Source: Theodoxus fluviatilis (Eukaryota > Mollusca > Gastropoda > Cycloneritida > Neritidae). Taken from it: DNA of 64,000 bases. The position numbers and the translations under genes are program-made. The notes below the pieces were generated by a model. That model made no database searches. It was not told where the DNA came from and saw only the letters and a program-made list of their open reading frames with translations. This document shows positions 1 through 11,640 of this stretch, piece after piece. Location: NCBI GenBank assembly GCA_034096865.1, contig JAWQFJ010001269.1, forward strand, positions 10,001 to 74,000, given 5' to 3'. Position 1 is the stretch's first letter. The number at the start of each line of letters is the position of its first letter.

Positions 1-390
1 CCTAGCCTACAGGGGGATCTCTGCATCGGGGTCAATGCACGTGGCTCACCTCGTCTCCCATAAGGAAAGCACTCTGCGTCCCCTCGCTAGGCACTGTGCA
101 ATGTTACAGTCACTGAGGGAGCGGGAGTTTGCGTTATTGGGCGCTGTTAATGCTCGCTGCACTTTCATTTTCACGTCTACTACGTCTGGCCTGTTGGGTC
201 CTTGGCTCACATCCGCTGGAGTGAAGTATGCTCTCATCTATCTCTTCCGCCTAGCCTGGGTTTCAAGACGTTCTCGGCCACACATTTTCTCTTGTTTGGT
301 GCAGAAGTGGGTGGGGTGCTGGGAATTGTTCAGCTGTTTTTGACTGAGAGTGCAGAGAGGACTCTATGACGATTCGAGAGGAACCGCATG
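1..390. other. No gene recognised
   Basis: Only short open frames are present on both strands and none resembles a family I know. The last 40 bases lead into the 42-bp minisatellite and show a faint likeness to the flank of the 41-bp array at 52,335-52,372. Confidence 0.5.
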
Positions 391-575
391 GAGCGGACAG
401 ATGACAAGCGCCTCCAGAGGAGGATAGAGCATGAGCGGACAGATGACAAGCGCCTCCAGAGGAGGATAGAGCATGGGCGGACAGATGACAAGCGCCTCCA
501 GAGGAGGATAGAGCATGGGCGGACAGATGAAAAGCGCCTCCAGAGGAGGATAGAGCATGGGCGGACAGACCAGCT
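391..575. repeat. 42-bp minisatellite, about 4.4 copies
   Basis: Unit starts fall at 391, 433, 475, 517 and 559, exactly 42 bp apart. Because 42 is a multiple of three, one plus-strand frame reads a 14-residue repeat rich in Arg, Asp and Lys (ERTDDKRLQRRIEH). No start context, splice site or domain supports translation. The block just downstream (624-699) is shared with the block beside the 41-bp array of the palindrome, so the two arrays may belong to one repeat family. Confidence 0.85.
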
Positions 576-623
576 TCGACCTTCAGATGTGAACGCTGTG
601 GTTTGGACTTCCACTCCCTCATT

Positions 624-699
624 GGACTCCCGAGCCACAGCAGACGCTGTCCACGGAACGGGACTGGCACCCTGCGGCACAAATCCATGGTCCTCTGAA
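624..699 (+). repeat. Conserved block flanking a minisatellite (copy 1)
   Basis: This segment, which includes GCGGCACAAATCCATG, matches 54,862-54,930 and its mirror at 46,622-46,690 with a few substitutions. In all three places it lies beside a 41- or 42-bp tandem array on the same side, which suggests a mobile repeat that carries an internal minisatellite. Confidence 0.6.
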
Positions 700-714
700 C
701 TGAGGGACCACTGT

Positions 715-745
715 TACTACTACACTACTACTACTACTGCTGCTG

Positions 746-793
<48 letters not shown>

Positions 794-838
794 TTACTAC
801 CACTACTACTACTATTACTACTACTACTACTACTACTA

Positions 839-918
<80 letters not shown>

Positions 919-1018
919 GCAACAACAACTAAATCTGCAACAACTACAACTGCTACTACTACTGCAAGCACAACTACAACAACAACAACAAGTACTTTTA
1001 CTACTACTATACTACTAC
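715..1018. repeat. (ACT)n microsatellite with interruptions
   Basis: About 200 bp of nearly pure ACT triplets, then a degenerate ACA/ACT tail. It explains the poly-threonine and poly-valine open frames here. Confidence 0.95.
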
Positions 1019-1964
1019 AATTCCACCATTCTGAACACAGAGATACAGTATCTCTGACACAGGTTGGTCACGTGACTTCGGCTCCACATTCCAATGATTT
1101 TACCAATCAAAATTCAACATGATCAAAAGACCATTGAGAGTAAAAAGAGACGATTCTATTTCACTCCAATTATTTATCCCGATAGATAAACACAAATTTG
1201 GTGTTCTAATAAAACTAATCTATGAGATTTTCTGGAAATCATTTGAGAACTACTTTTAGCGCGAACGTCGTCTATAAGGTTGCAAACTGCCTTGAGCACG
1301 TGCGATTGTGTATATAGTAATACACGCAATCTTTGGATCTACTATAAACGCAGCGAAAAGGATTCCTATGGCTCCGGGCTGGTTTCGTGAATCTATGGTT
1401 ATACTCTCGCAAGTAAATGCTTTCTGGCCGGAACCTGTGGTCTAACTGCCTTCACACTGTTTGACGAGCTCCTGGAGTTCCACACTTCGATCATTCGTGT
1501 ATCGACTGATGGAGTTAGTAAGTGATTTAACCTACATTCCGTCTGTGTTGAACGTTAATCGAGTGGAAGTTTCTTCTGTAGGAATCCGTCCGATTCCGAA
1601 GTTTGATATTATCGGATAGCTCAGAAGCAGTTTTTCAAAGTTTAATCCTTCTAAGCATACATTAAATTAATGATTCCTCATCAGCAAAAGCACTCAGCGG
1701 GTTTCTGTGTGTATCGGTCCAAAAGATTATGCAGACGGGATTGGTTGCCTTACTCGCTCAATGAAGTATAAATATTGCTGTTGTATTCAAAGTCCTTATA
1801 ATTAGTAGAGTTCACAATATTACACTCTTGTGATTCGAATTTTACCGCATACAAGTTTTACATTTATGGGAAATCGATGTTTAGAAAATGAATTGACGAA
1901 AAGATGGCTGCCAGTATCGAGTGTATCACAACAAGCGGAGGAATACACTCACGATGTGGCATGC
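1019..1964. other. No gene recognised
   Basis: Ordinary AT-leaning sequence without a long open frame, RNA gene or repeat that I can identify. Confidence 0.5.
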
Positions 1965-2086
1965 CATTCAGCGTGGCTGAGACTCTGTGTTCAGAACGGT
2001 GGTATGCATGTTATGGAAGATTTAAGGCTATCACGTGACCAACCTGTTGCTGAGACTATATCCACTAGTCTCAGCCACGCTGAATG
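1965..2086. repeat. 122-bp hairpin element with 20-bp perfect inverted ends
   Basis: CATTCAGCGTGGCTGAGACT at 1,965-1,984 is the exact reverse complement of 2,067-2,086, with about 80 bp between. It could be a very short MITE or a structured RNA hairpin; no target duplication is obvious. Confidence 0.8.
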
Positions 2087-2099
2087 CAATTCCACCATC

Positions 2100-2239
2100 C
2101 CCACTACCACCGCCACGGCCGCCGCCGTCGCCGCCAATGCCACCATCACTACCACTACCACTACTTCTTCTACTACTACTACTACTACTTCTTCTACTAC
2201 TACTACTACTACTACTTCTTCTACTACTACTACTACTAC

Positions 2240-2282
<43 letters not shown>

Positions 2283-2283
2283 T
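2100..2283. repeat. Compound CCN / ACT / AAT microsatellite
   Basis: Degenerate CCACC and GCC triplets pass into (ACT)n with CTTCT interruptions and end in about 14 AAT triplets. It accounts for the poly-Thr, poly-Leu and poly-Asn frames. Confidence 0.95.
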
Positions 2284-2686
2284 TATTATACTTATAAAGC
2301 GCCTTTCCCGAGGTTCTAAGCGCGTAACATATATACATACATATACAAAAATAAACATACAACACACAGTCTATACATTTAGTCATCCAGTCATAGTCAA
2401 ACACATGCATTCAGATGTACACAGTCAGACTGACAATATACTATACAAATATTTACACAGATGTCAAGATGTACGTGGGGGTAGAGGAGGGGAGGGGGGG
2501 GGGTGCGGCAGGATTCTAACAAATTCACAAGTAATATTGCTGAAAAAGGTAGGTTTTGAGGTTGGATTTGAAGGAAGAGATGGAGGTAGAGTGTCGGATA
2601 TTGTGAGGGAGAGAATTCCACAGTTGAGGGCCATAGTATGAGAAAGAGCGAAAGCCATGAGTTCTGCGCTTGAAGCGACCTTGGCG

Positions 2687-2690
<4 letters not shown>
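2284..2690 (-). pseudogene. Non-LTR retrotransposon (LINE) 3' tail, truncated
   Basis: On the minus strand 2,690-2,525 encodes a LINE-type ORF2 C-terminus with the signature FSYYGPQLWNSLPHNIR followed by FKSNLKTYLF, the 'P-x-LWN-LP-x-x-I/LR ... F-K-x-x-LK-x-LF' tail seen at the end of many CR1/L2-like ORFs. The remainder to 2,284 would be its 3' region and contains a segment (AAGCGCCTTTCCCGAGG) I associate with dispersed marine-invertebrate repeats. The reverse-transcriptase core is absent, so it is 5'-truncated; both sides run into triplet microsatellites. Confidence 0.7.
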
Positions 2691-2737
<47 letters not shown>

Positions 2738-2815
2738 TCTACTACCACTACCACTACTTCTTCTACTACTACTACTACTACTAATACTACTACTACTACT
2801 ACCACTACTATCTGA
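2691..2815. repeat. (ACT)n microsatellite
   Basis: ACT triplets with CTTCT and CCACT interruptions, abutting the LINE tail. Confidence 0.95.
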
Positions 2816-3048
2816 CAGAGTACATGGAAGCTTTTGCATGAAAAATCGTGCCGATGTCTTAGTCTTTGCTTTTTCAGATTTCCATGAAAGATAAAAAGAG
2901 GAAAGTGACAGTCGCTAAAGTTAGATGGTAAAAGTTTATTCAGTGCCTGTAAAGCTCAGCTCAGAAAGAGATGCCTCGAGTATTCAAGCACCCCCACCCC
3001 TCTTCTCCCTCGCTTCCATTTTCATTCGAAGAGAGTAGACTAAGGGAA

Positions 3049-3095
<47 letters not shown>
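3049..3095. repeat. Poly-G tract
   Basis: About 45 consecutive G residues, an unusually long homopolymer that abuts the inverted-repeat element starting at 3,096. The true length is uncertain in any assembly. Confidence 0.9.
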
Positions 3096-3096
<1 letters not shown>

Positions 3097-3215
3097 GTTA
3101 TGGTTACGGTAACCCGACCGACCCTATTTTTGTCTGCTGACCCAAAACTTTTTTTCGATCATGCAAAAAAGAAAGAAAGATAAGATAAAAGACAGAAAAA
3201 AGCAAGCAAGCAAGC

Positions 3216-3247
<32 letters not shown>

Positions 3248-3512
3248 AACTGAAGGTAAACAACGAACTCTGTACTGTCCCATCTTCCGTGACCTTTGAC
3301 CTGAGAGAATCCACTGTTCAAGTTGTAGGAAAAACAAGCATTTTCAGCGAAAGAAAGTTCGGCTGGGCCTATTCTAAAAAGAAAAAAAAAGAATAGGACA
3401 AAGAAAAGAAAATAAGAAAAGAAAAGATAACAAAAGAAATAGTTTGGGCTGACCTACCAGCCCTATTTTTGTTGTTGTTGCCAAGGATACCTTCACCACA
3501 ACTTTTTTTGGT
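3096..3512. mobile_element. MITE family A, copy 1
   Basis: It starts with TGTTATGGTTACGGTAACC and ends with ACCACAACTTTTTTTGG, an imperfect inverted pair. The same ends and interior landmarks (GACCCTATTTTT, TGTCCCATCTT) recur at 37,642-37,960, at 46,169-46,430 and in the right arm at 55,119-55,382. An AAGA/AAGC microsatellite has expanded inside this copy. No coding capacity. Confidence 0.7.
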
Positions 3513-4053
3513 TGCCCAAGCAGTAAAACAATGCTACCCCCCACCCCCCAGTATCAAAAGAAAATTATCATAAATGTTGAAACTATCAATAAGCAAATAT
3601 TCCCTTCTTGCCAACAGTCATACTCATAGTCAACATGATTCGTTGCTTTTTGATGAGACTTTGCCACGCCTTTAATTTGACAAGCCCACAAGAGGACACA
3701 ATGCAATGACCCGAGCACCAAGTAGACCCCTACTAAACACGGTGGATATTTTTACAAGTAAATGTACAAGGGTACTGCATTATTAACATTAATGGCGGAT
3801 ACCGAACATCAGCCAGCATAACGGATTTGATTGGCTGACTGAAGGGTTAGGATGAAAGTATCATTTGATGTGGTACCCATATTTCGGGTGAAAATGTTGT
3901 GAATGGAGGATATTTTGAATGTGTAATCGATTATGTAACCATCTAGAATAGTATTCTTGCAGGATCGTGGCGTGATTATGACCTTGGCCTGAAGGCCGCG
4001 GTACGCGTAATTAGCCACGCCCCCTTGCCTGACGCTGCGCTTTGACTCGAGGC
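3513..4053. other. No gene recognised
   Basis: The short minus-strand frame at 3,809-4,018 has no recognisable domain. No repeat structure was seen. Confidence 0.45.
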
Positions 4054-4126
4054 GTGTTCAGGAGTACAAAGCGCTGCATGAGCGCTTCATGTTGGCAACT
4101 GAGCGCTCTTTGCTTCTCCTGAACAC
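4054..4126. repeat. 73-bp mini inverted-repeat element
   Basis: GTGTTCAGGAG at the start is the exact reverse complement of CTCCTGAACAC at the end. The interior holds AGCGCT palindromes. It pairs with 4,489-4,550, which has the same termini. Confidence 0.75.
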
Positions 4127-4488
4127 CTACAGATTTAGTGCAGCTCTTCACTTGTTAAAAGGGAGGTAAATCTTATGCGCCCCATGTTGTGTTGATAGAC
4201 GCGAAGAAAGTGTTTTATTTGCCACACACATCGTTTATGCACGTCTAAATGTATTCTGCGTGAATAAAGTCCACTACTGTGTCATCCTTACTTGCTATTA
4301 CTCGCGCATACAGAGCGCTTGGGGCAAATAAAGCCCGTTCCAGTCTAAAAATGATGTTTCTGAGGGTTATTTTACGCATCGACGGCAAGTGCGGGATCGA
4401 AGACGCCATTTTGAAAATCGTCTGAATCACCTCGGATCGGTGTTGCACAGCGCTGCTCAGCACTGAGTGAATCACGCCCCAAAATTGC
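4127..4488. other. Spacer between two mini-elements
   Basis: A minus-strand open frame of 129 codons (4,634-4,245) crosses this spacer and the second mini-element. I recognise no domain in it and do not call it a gene. The outer ends of the two mini-elements also face each other, so 4,054-4,550 could be one 497-bp element with nested ends. Confidence 0.4.
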
Positions 4489-4550
4489 TGTTCAGGAGTG
4501 AAACACGTGCAGCGCTGTGCAGCGCTTTGCAGCGCTGCGCCTCCTGAACA
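4489..4550. repeat. 62-bp mini inverted-repeat element with phased AGCGCT
   Basis: TGTTCAGGAG and CTCCTGAACA form perfect 10-bp inverted ends. Between them the palindrome AGCGCT occurs three times at about 10-bp spacing, roughly one helical turn. Confidence 0.75.
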
Positions 4551-5485
4551 AGCCTGTTGCGCCTGTATAACAAAATGGCTGCCTTCGGGGAAGGGAATAA
4601 AGTCGCCATCACAAATATGCGCTGTGGTACGCATTTCGACCTGTGATTATTACCCAGCCTATGCGAGACGTTACAAGAAGTTAGGCTGATATTGTACTTT
4701 TCTTTTTTTAAAGAATAACTGCTCTGAAATAATTACCAGGCAAGATGTGAGCAAACATTTCCACGACAGATGGCAAAACAATTTCAAGGGAAGCAACTCT
4801 TATATATTATATTAGTTCTTAGTTTGTTGTGTAACCTCCCTTGAAGTGAGCATCGAAATATTCTTGCTTACACCAAGTCAGCACTGTCGTTTGGACATAA
4901 ATTTCGATTCGAGCGATGCCGAGCCTTCATGCACAGCTACAGCTTAACGTATCTCATCAGCTTCCACACGGAACGAGCTGTCTGGAGCTGCTGGTTTACT
5001 CATGTGGTTGAGAATCGCAATCCGCGACGATGAGAAGGCATCGCGGAAGCCATCTTGGCTAGCGTTCGGTCATAACGAGTCGTTCAAGAGTGCACATTGG
5101 TGGCTCGGCTACCGGTCGGCGAACGGTAGATCGTCTTGAACGCAGGGCGGGTCGAATCGCGTAGTCATTCATATGCAAGTAGGTCGAACTCTACGTTTCA
5201 TGATAAACCACCATCTAGCCTATGGGCGCGTTTGTTAGGCGTAGAATCGGTATATCTAATTACCGCGATACACCGCGATACATCGCGATACATGGTGATA
5301 CACTATAATTGCTAGTTATTCTTCAAGTCCTAGATTATATTAGATTATTATATTAGTCGTATGATAGATGAGCTATGTAGTAGGCCTATGGCTCTGACGA
5401 GTGACTGCGAGAGAGATGGAGAGGGAGTAATAATGATTACATGGTATCAATAAAATAATATTGTTATTTGTTTTCAGTCCGATCT
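4551..5485. other. No gene; short CGCGATACA direct repeats
   Basis: At 5,266-5,305 the motif CGCGATACA is repeated three times, followed by the variant TGGTGATACA. The reverse complement of this motif (TGTATCGCGATGTATCGCGG) appears at 14,169-14,188, beside other weakly matching sequence, so both may be ends of a diverged dispersed element. Confidence 0.45.
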
Positions 5486-6556
<1,071 letters not shown>

Positions 6557-6576
6557 TACTGACATCATCATCATGT

Positions 6577-6743
6577 CAACAGGAGAAGAATTTGCTGAGT
6601 TTAGACTTGGTGCTTTATGTTACTTTGTTCGTACAGACGGAATACCGTCTGACTGATTGGTACCGGCTCTACACTATAATTGTCTGTCAACAGGGAGAAG
6701 AATTTGCTGAGCTCAGACTTGGTGCTTTATGTTACTTTGTTCT
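6577..6743. repeat. Tandem duplicate of about 57 bp
   Basis: Two copies (about 6,577-6,634 and 6,688-6,742) share GAAGAATTTGCTGAG and TTGGTGCTTTATGTTACTTT, about 111 bp apart. No coding function seen. Confidence 0.75.
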
Positions 6744-6868
6744 TTTTCCTCGGTGTCGTTGTCTTGACTGCACGCTTTCTCTTTCTTTGGTTTGGCTTAT
6801 TGCCTCTGTTGCACGGTTCACTTGAATATTTTTTTTGGAGGACCGAACGACAGATGGGACAGCTTCCC

Positions 6869-8111
6869 TCAGAGCCAAAAGAACTGTTTCAAGTGCCGTT
6901 CACTGTACTTTTGGTCTTTTGAGAACCACTTCAGTTTGTCCACCTGAAAATGCTCAAACTCTTTGGTCAGCCTGAAAGTGTCTAGTCCTGCATTTGACCG
7001 TCGCAACTCTCTTCTTTGTTTCTGTACGACATCGTGAAGTTGGACACACAGGTCCATCAACCTCAGTGACCTCCACTGGACAGCCTGTTTTAGAATGTGG
7101 TTGGCACTTTCGCAGTTGTTGTTTGTCCATGTCTTGGACTCAAGAACCAGACCTGGTTTCTCCAAGGCTTCTGCGTTTTCCATCAGTAGAGACAAGATCC
7201 TTTTTGTTACGTGGTTTTCGAGGGTAGGTTGACCAGCGCAGCTTCCAAGAAAGTTTTGAAAAAGATTTCTGAAATCTTCTACATCAGCAGCCTGGTTTAT
7301 GACGCCCTGCTTTCCGAACAACCTATCCACTATAGGACGCCTTGCCTTGGCTGGGACTCCCACTTTGTCTTTGAGAAAGTTAATCAAATTGGTTCTCAGG
7401 TGACGCGTACACACAAGACGCTTAGAGTTCGGAAATGCTTTCTTCGCTGCTTTCCGCAAAGCCTGCTCCTCATCTGACCTAATGACAGGCGGAGCGGCGC
7501 AGTCACTCAGTTGTCCAGCTAAGTGATGAAAAAATTCAAAATATGTTGAAAAATCTGAATTCCCGTGCAGAAAAATGGAACCTATGAAGATAGGGTGTTC
7601 CTCTGTGGTTCTGTTTACAACCGACAGTTGTTTGTAGACTGTGACTGTCACATGAACGACTGCCAGATTGAATGTCTTGTCTACGCCTAATACAGTAGAC
7701 ATGGCAGCAGGTGGTCCACAACAGAAACGTTTCATGTCAGCTATTTGTTCCTCATCATAAAGAACTACGCACGGTACCTTCCCAGGTTTTTTAAGACCAT
7801 CTGCACATAGTTATTAGAATGTTGGAACTCCTCTAACGTGCTGATCTGATCGGCAAAGTTCCACCTGGCTGACTGGTGACGTACTGCACGAGGCTTCACT
7901 TTTCATCATTTGTTTCCTGTTGGTAATTTCTCGGACCTTGGAGCTCAGCTTCATCTTGATACACGTCCATTGAGCGCATAGTTTTGAGCTTTCTCTTGAT
8001 GCTAGCCATCACTTTCGGTTGCATTCTAGTGTATGGTCCTGATCGCTTCGCATTTTTTGTTACCATGCGTGTGCTCCCCCCCTTGAAAAGTACCCTTGAA
8101 CTCATGGCAGG
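6869..8111 (-). pseudogene. MULE-type DDE transposase domain, decayed
   Basis: The open part 7,735-6,869 (288 codons) has the layout of a Mutator-like (MULE) catalytic domain: GVDKTFNL (Asp at residue 19), then RSDEEQALRKA (Asp 88), a CTRHLRTN segment at 109-116 (the C-x2-H-like part of the insert), and NNCESANHIL (Glu 209) as third acidic residue. Upstream sequence 8,105-7,790 continues related coding text but in several frames with stops, so at least two frame changes separate it from the OTU-like exon above. Known family role: cut-and-paste transposition in the nucleus by a DDE mechanism. The acidic triad is intact, yet the gene as read here could not make one protein. It lies on the same strand and just downstream of the PHD and OTU-like exons, so I infer one ancestral gene. 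Confidence 0.7.
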
Positions 8112-8697
8112 CTACCGCGCCGGAAAGCCGTCCTTTTCCACCCATAAAACCCTCTTTTCAAATGCTGGTGAGCGAGAATGCTTCGCGTAATAGCGAAACA
8201 GATGTACAATTTCCGATTCATTGGGTTGGGGATCAACAGGGACATAAACGCGTTGTTTATTTTCAGATCTTGAAACGCATATTTGACCGTTGCGTTTGAA
8301 AACATTCAAAAGACGATCACTTTGTATCACTTTTCCCACGAACAGTGTGTGGCTAGTTCCTCCACCTTTCCATGCCCCCAGATCATCCCAAAAGTCTGAA
8401 CGTTGGCCAGCATGCCGTTTTCGTAAGTGTCTTCGTTGCGTACTACGAAAAACGCGTTTTCTTTCTTTCCTGGTGGTACATTTTCTAACGCTTCCCCTGT
8501 TCTCAAGATATCTAAGATACCTATCACTCTCAAACATTGGCCATTGGGAAGAGGCTTTGATCCTCTTGCCTGACCATCGTCATCACCGATATCCTCATCC
8601 TGATCATCATCATTTTCAGCACCATTCCTATCTTCATCTTCAACACCTATATCCTCCTCCTCCTCCTCATCATCATCATCATCATTATCATCACCAC

Positions 8698-8738
<41 letters not shown>

Positions 8739-8790
8739 CCACCATCATCACCACCATCATCATCACCATCATCATCATCATCGCCACCTA

Positions 8791-8830
<40 letters not shown>

Positions 8831-8837
8831 GTCGTCG

Positions 8838-8868
<31 letters not shown>

Positions 8869-9628
8869 TTTCAGCACCATCCCTATCTACATCTTCATCC
8901 TCCTCCTCCTCATTATCATCTGTACTGACATTAACGTCATGTACTGCGTCACGAGTAAGGTCAATGGTTGCAGCTTTTCTCTTATCCACAAGCACTGCGA
9001 AATGATCTGGCCTGAAGTCTTCTGGTGGTTTTCGTGTGCACGTACTGGTCCACATCAGATGTACGCATGGGTGGACTTTGTTTGGAACATCTCGTCCATG
9101 CACCACTCTGCCCATAGGTTCTGTGAGAAACATTGCAGCCTGCGTAGGTGGGCAGTAGGACTGAATGGAAATTTTCAGACTTGCACAAATGGCACTCATT
9201 TCCTGTAAACCACCAGCGCTTTTGAGTTTTGATACAGAAGAGAACAGTCTTTCATACGAGTCAAAAATCAGTCCGGGGTCAGCAAACAAATCCCCGTAAT
9301 CAGGATGACTAGTGTCATAAAACTGTGGATAAGTCCCTATCTCTATAGCAGCCAAAAGTCTCACAAAAGCATTGTGGTCCTGTGTTCCAAACAAAGCAAG
9401 TGATACACTCCTATATAAGGAATTGCCGTCTGGTCTTGTAGCTAATGGCGTGTGTGTTCTCAGCATCACCGGATGAAGCAACCTTAAAATACCTTCAGCT
9501 ACCTTGTCTTTGTCACAGACTTCGATTTTCAAAGGCTGTCTCTCAGGCATGGGGCTTTGTAAGTTCTCCTTAACATTTCTGTTTGCGCTTGCCTCGTGCG
9601 CTCTTCCTTGCAGGTGGCTTTTGAAAGT
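8112..9628 (-). pseudogene. Vertnin/OTU-like domain exon with acidic linker, frameshifted
   Basis: An acceptor (TTTTTTCTCAG) precedes 9,628, after which a frame stays open to 8,327. Residues counted from the upstream in-frame Met at 9,643: PDGNSLYRSVSLALFG at 71-86 matches the nucleophile region of OTU cysteine proteases, but the catalytic Cys is Ser (75); a late HFAVLVD (His 214) fits the OTU His strand. The same arrangement is what I recall of vertnin, so an inactive, binding-type OTU fold is likely. Residues about 243-355 are an Asp/Glu-rich stretch encoded by ATC/GAT microsatellite expansion. Near 8,388, at a TTTTGGG run, coding text appears to change frame and continues to 8,112 (DLGAWKGGGTSHTLFVG), implying an indel. 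Function of the domain in transposons is unknown to me. Confidence 0.65.
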
Positions 9629-9674
9629 CTGAGAAAAAAACATTGTACAGAGTTAACGCGGATCATTTTCTTTC

Positions 9675-9720
<46 letters not shown>

Positions 9721-9898
9721 CTTTCTTTCTTTCTTTCTTTCTTTCCTTATTTCTTTCTTTGTTGATGATAATGTAGATGGTGATGATGATGAAGATGATG
9801 ATGACGACGATAACGCTGATTGTGATCGGTAGTGATGTTGTTTATGGTCGATTATAATGATGATGATTAATATGATGAACGATAATAATTTCACGTAC
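9629..9898. repeat. Intron-like spacer with CT, CTTT and GAT microsatellites
   Basis: (CT)n at about 9,680-9,716, (CTTT)n to about 9,745, then GAT triplets. It lies between a donor at 9,898-9,897 (GTACGT, minus strand) and the acceptor before 9,628. Confidence 0.7.
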
Positions 9899-10015
9899 CT
9901 CTTCAGGGCTTCTTCAGCATCAGAAGGATCGTAGCAGATTGAACACAGGAATCTGAGATAGAGATTCTTGTTCCCCCATTCCTCGAGAGTCTCATAGTCC
10001 ATGGGAACACAACGC
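9899..10015 (-). pseudogene. PHD-like finger, second exon
   Basis: An acceptor CAG at 10,018-10,016 and donor GTACGTG after 9,899 bound a 117-nt exon. Spliced to the upstream exon in phase 2 it reads HRRCVP at the junction and supplies the last zinc ligands in LRFLCSICYDP. The joined exons give a Cys4-His-Cys3 pattern with Trp before the His, as in PHD fingers. Its 3' phase does not match the open frame of the next exon, so a small exon is missed or the gene has decayed. Confidence 0.65.
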
Positions 10016-10323
10016 CTGATTGAAAAAAAATTATTACAATGACAATTGATTCGTATGTTTAACATACCCCCCCCCCCTCCCTCCCCCTGTGTTTATGTCT
10101 TTCTTTGAATCAAAACAAGTAACAAAAATTATTATTATTACGATTACAATTGATTTGTATGTTTAACTTGAAAACACCATCTAAACATTACATAGGCCTG
10201 AATGTGTTTTGGGCTTATTATGCCACCCATCCCCCTATGTTCATGTCTTTCTTTGAATCAAAATAAGTAACCCCTCCTCAAAAAAAAAGTTACCAAAAAC
10301 AGGTCAAACCTCTGTAGGCCTAC

Positions 10324-10418
10324 CTATGAACCCATCCATTGCACGATGAACATTCTATCGCGCTCTCATGTTTTTTGCAGTGTTGTTTGCATTTTGTGCA
10401 AGGATAACGTCGTGGCAT
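10324..10418 (-). pseudogene. PHD-like finger, first coding exon
   Basis: ATG at 10,418-10,416 opens a 95-nt exon ending at donor GTAGGC. It encodes MPRRYPCTKC, then CSSC and NGWVH: four Cys ligands and the start of the His-x2-Cys pair completed in the next exon. PHD fingers bind histone tails; in a transposon gene this could guide chromatin targeting, which is inference. No promoter is visible upstream. Phase 2 joining to 10,015 is exact, which strongly supports the two-exon model. Confidence 0.65.
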
Positions 10419-11108
10419 GATTTCTGAAAGGAAGCAGAGGCGTAGTACGTTATGAGCTTTCAGAAATTCCTCGAACGTCAAAAGAGCTACCGATTGGAGA
10501 AAGTACCGCTGTATGTGAAGTGATTGTACAAAATAAAATAAAAAATATAAAAAGCTAGTCCAAATTATCCTCGCTACTATCAGCCATCACCATCATCATC
10601 TTTGCACATAGACATCGTTTTAAACGGATTCACCTACCAAGTTAGAGCTGCGGCTTCATGACATCAGACCGGCCAGGCCCATCAGACTGATCGTAGCAGC
10701 TTGATACACTGACTCGCTTTTGAAAAAAAACTTAGCCTGTTGAGATCCTTGGCTCTCAAAATACCCAACACTGAATCTGAATCACTCCGACCAAAACTGA
10801 ATCTTAATCCGGCAGGAGCTCTGATTCATTCCATTCAAATTGAGACCCCAACCGGTCAACACAACGCAAACTCAAACCACACACACACGCACATATAATA
10901 TATATGTATATACCGAATTCATTTATTCAGAATCTATCCTTTTAAGTTCAGAACCCAACCGGTCAACTCAACTCAACTCAAACCATTCAGTGATTGCATC
11001 ATGAATTGCTTTTTTAAAACCCACTAAAGACAAATAAATATATACTTTGATATATTTATCCAAACTGTATTAGAAAAAGGATGTATAAATATACACAAGG
11101 CGAAACTT
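10419..11108. other. No gene recognised
   Basis: Region upstream of the PHD exon. It may hold the 5' untranslated part or the terminal repeat of the transposon, but I could not match an inverted terminus to the 6.8-kb side. Confidence 0.4.
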
Positions 11109-11640
11109 TATCCATCCAGGTTTACTGGAGGTCCTACAGACTTTATCCCTCCAGGTTTACTGGAGGTCCTACAGACTTTATCTGTGTGTGTGCGTGTCTG
11201 TCTGTCCCGTCTTAACGGCTGATATCTCAAAAACTACTGGACGGATTTCCTTGATATTTTGCACACTTACTGGAAGTTAGGTCCGATTGAAGGTATCAAA
11301 TTTTCAGAATCAAGGCTTGAAAAGAAAGTGGTTTTTTTTAGGTCGTAAACTCGAAAGCACCTCCCTAAAAAGTCAATTGATGGAATGGCGAAGTGCAAAA
11401 TGTGTGACGTCATCAATAACGTGATGCAATTTTATCTGCATGTCTGTCTCTCTGTCCCGACTGAACGGCTGATTTCTCAAAAACTACAGGACGGATTTCC
11501 TTGGCATTTTGCATACTTACTGGAAGTTAGGTCCGATTGAATGTATCAAATTTTCAGAATCGAGATTTGAAAAGAAAGTGATTTATGTAGGTCGTAAACT
11601 CGAAATCTCTCCCCCCCCCCCCCCCCCCCCTGAGATGTCA
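11109..11640. repeat. Composite dispersed repeat, left half
   Basis: Two tandem copies of a 38-bp unit with an internal stem (CCTCCAG...CTGGAGG) at 11,109-11,182 are followed by two diverged monomers of about 245 bp that share ACTGGAAGTTAGGTCCGATT and TATCAAATTTTCAGAATC. A poly-C run ends it at about 11,610-11,630. The monomers recur at 12,397-12,830. Confidence 0.8.

Noticed and set aside
391..575. CRISPR array (also considered for the 41-, 57- and 118-bp arrays)
   Set aside because: Units are head-to-tail with no unique spacers, no cas genes, and the DNA is eukaryotic.
4245..4634. 129-codon minus frame as a host gene
   Set aside because: No recognised domain and it overlaps a mini inverted-repeat element full of AGCGCT palindromes.
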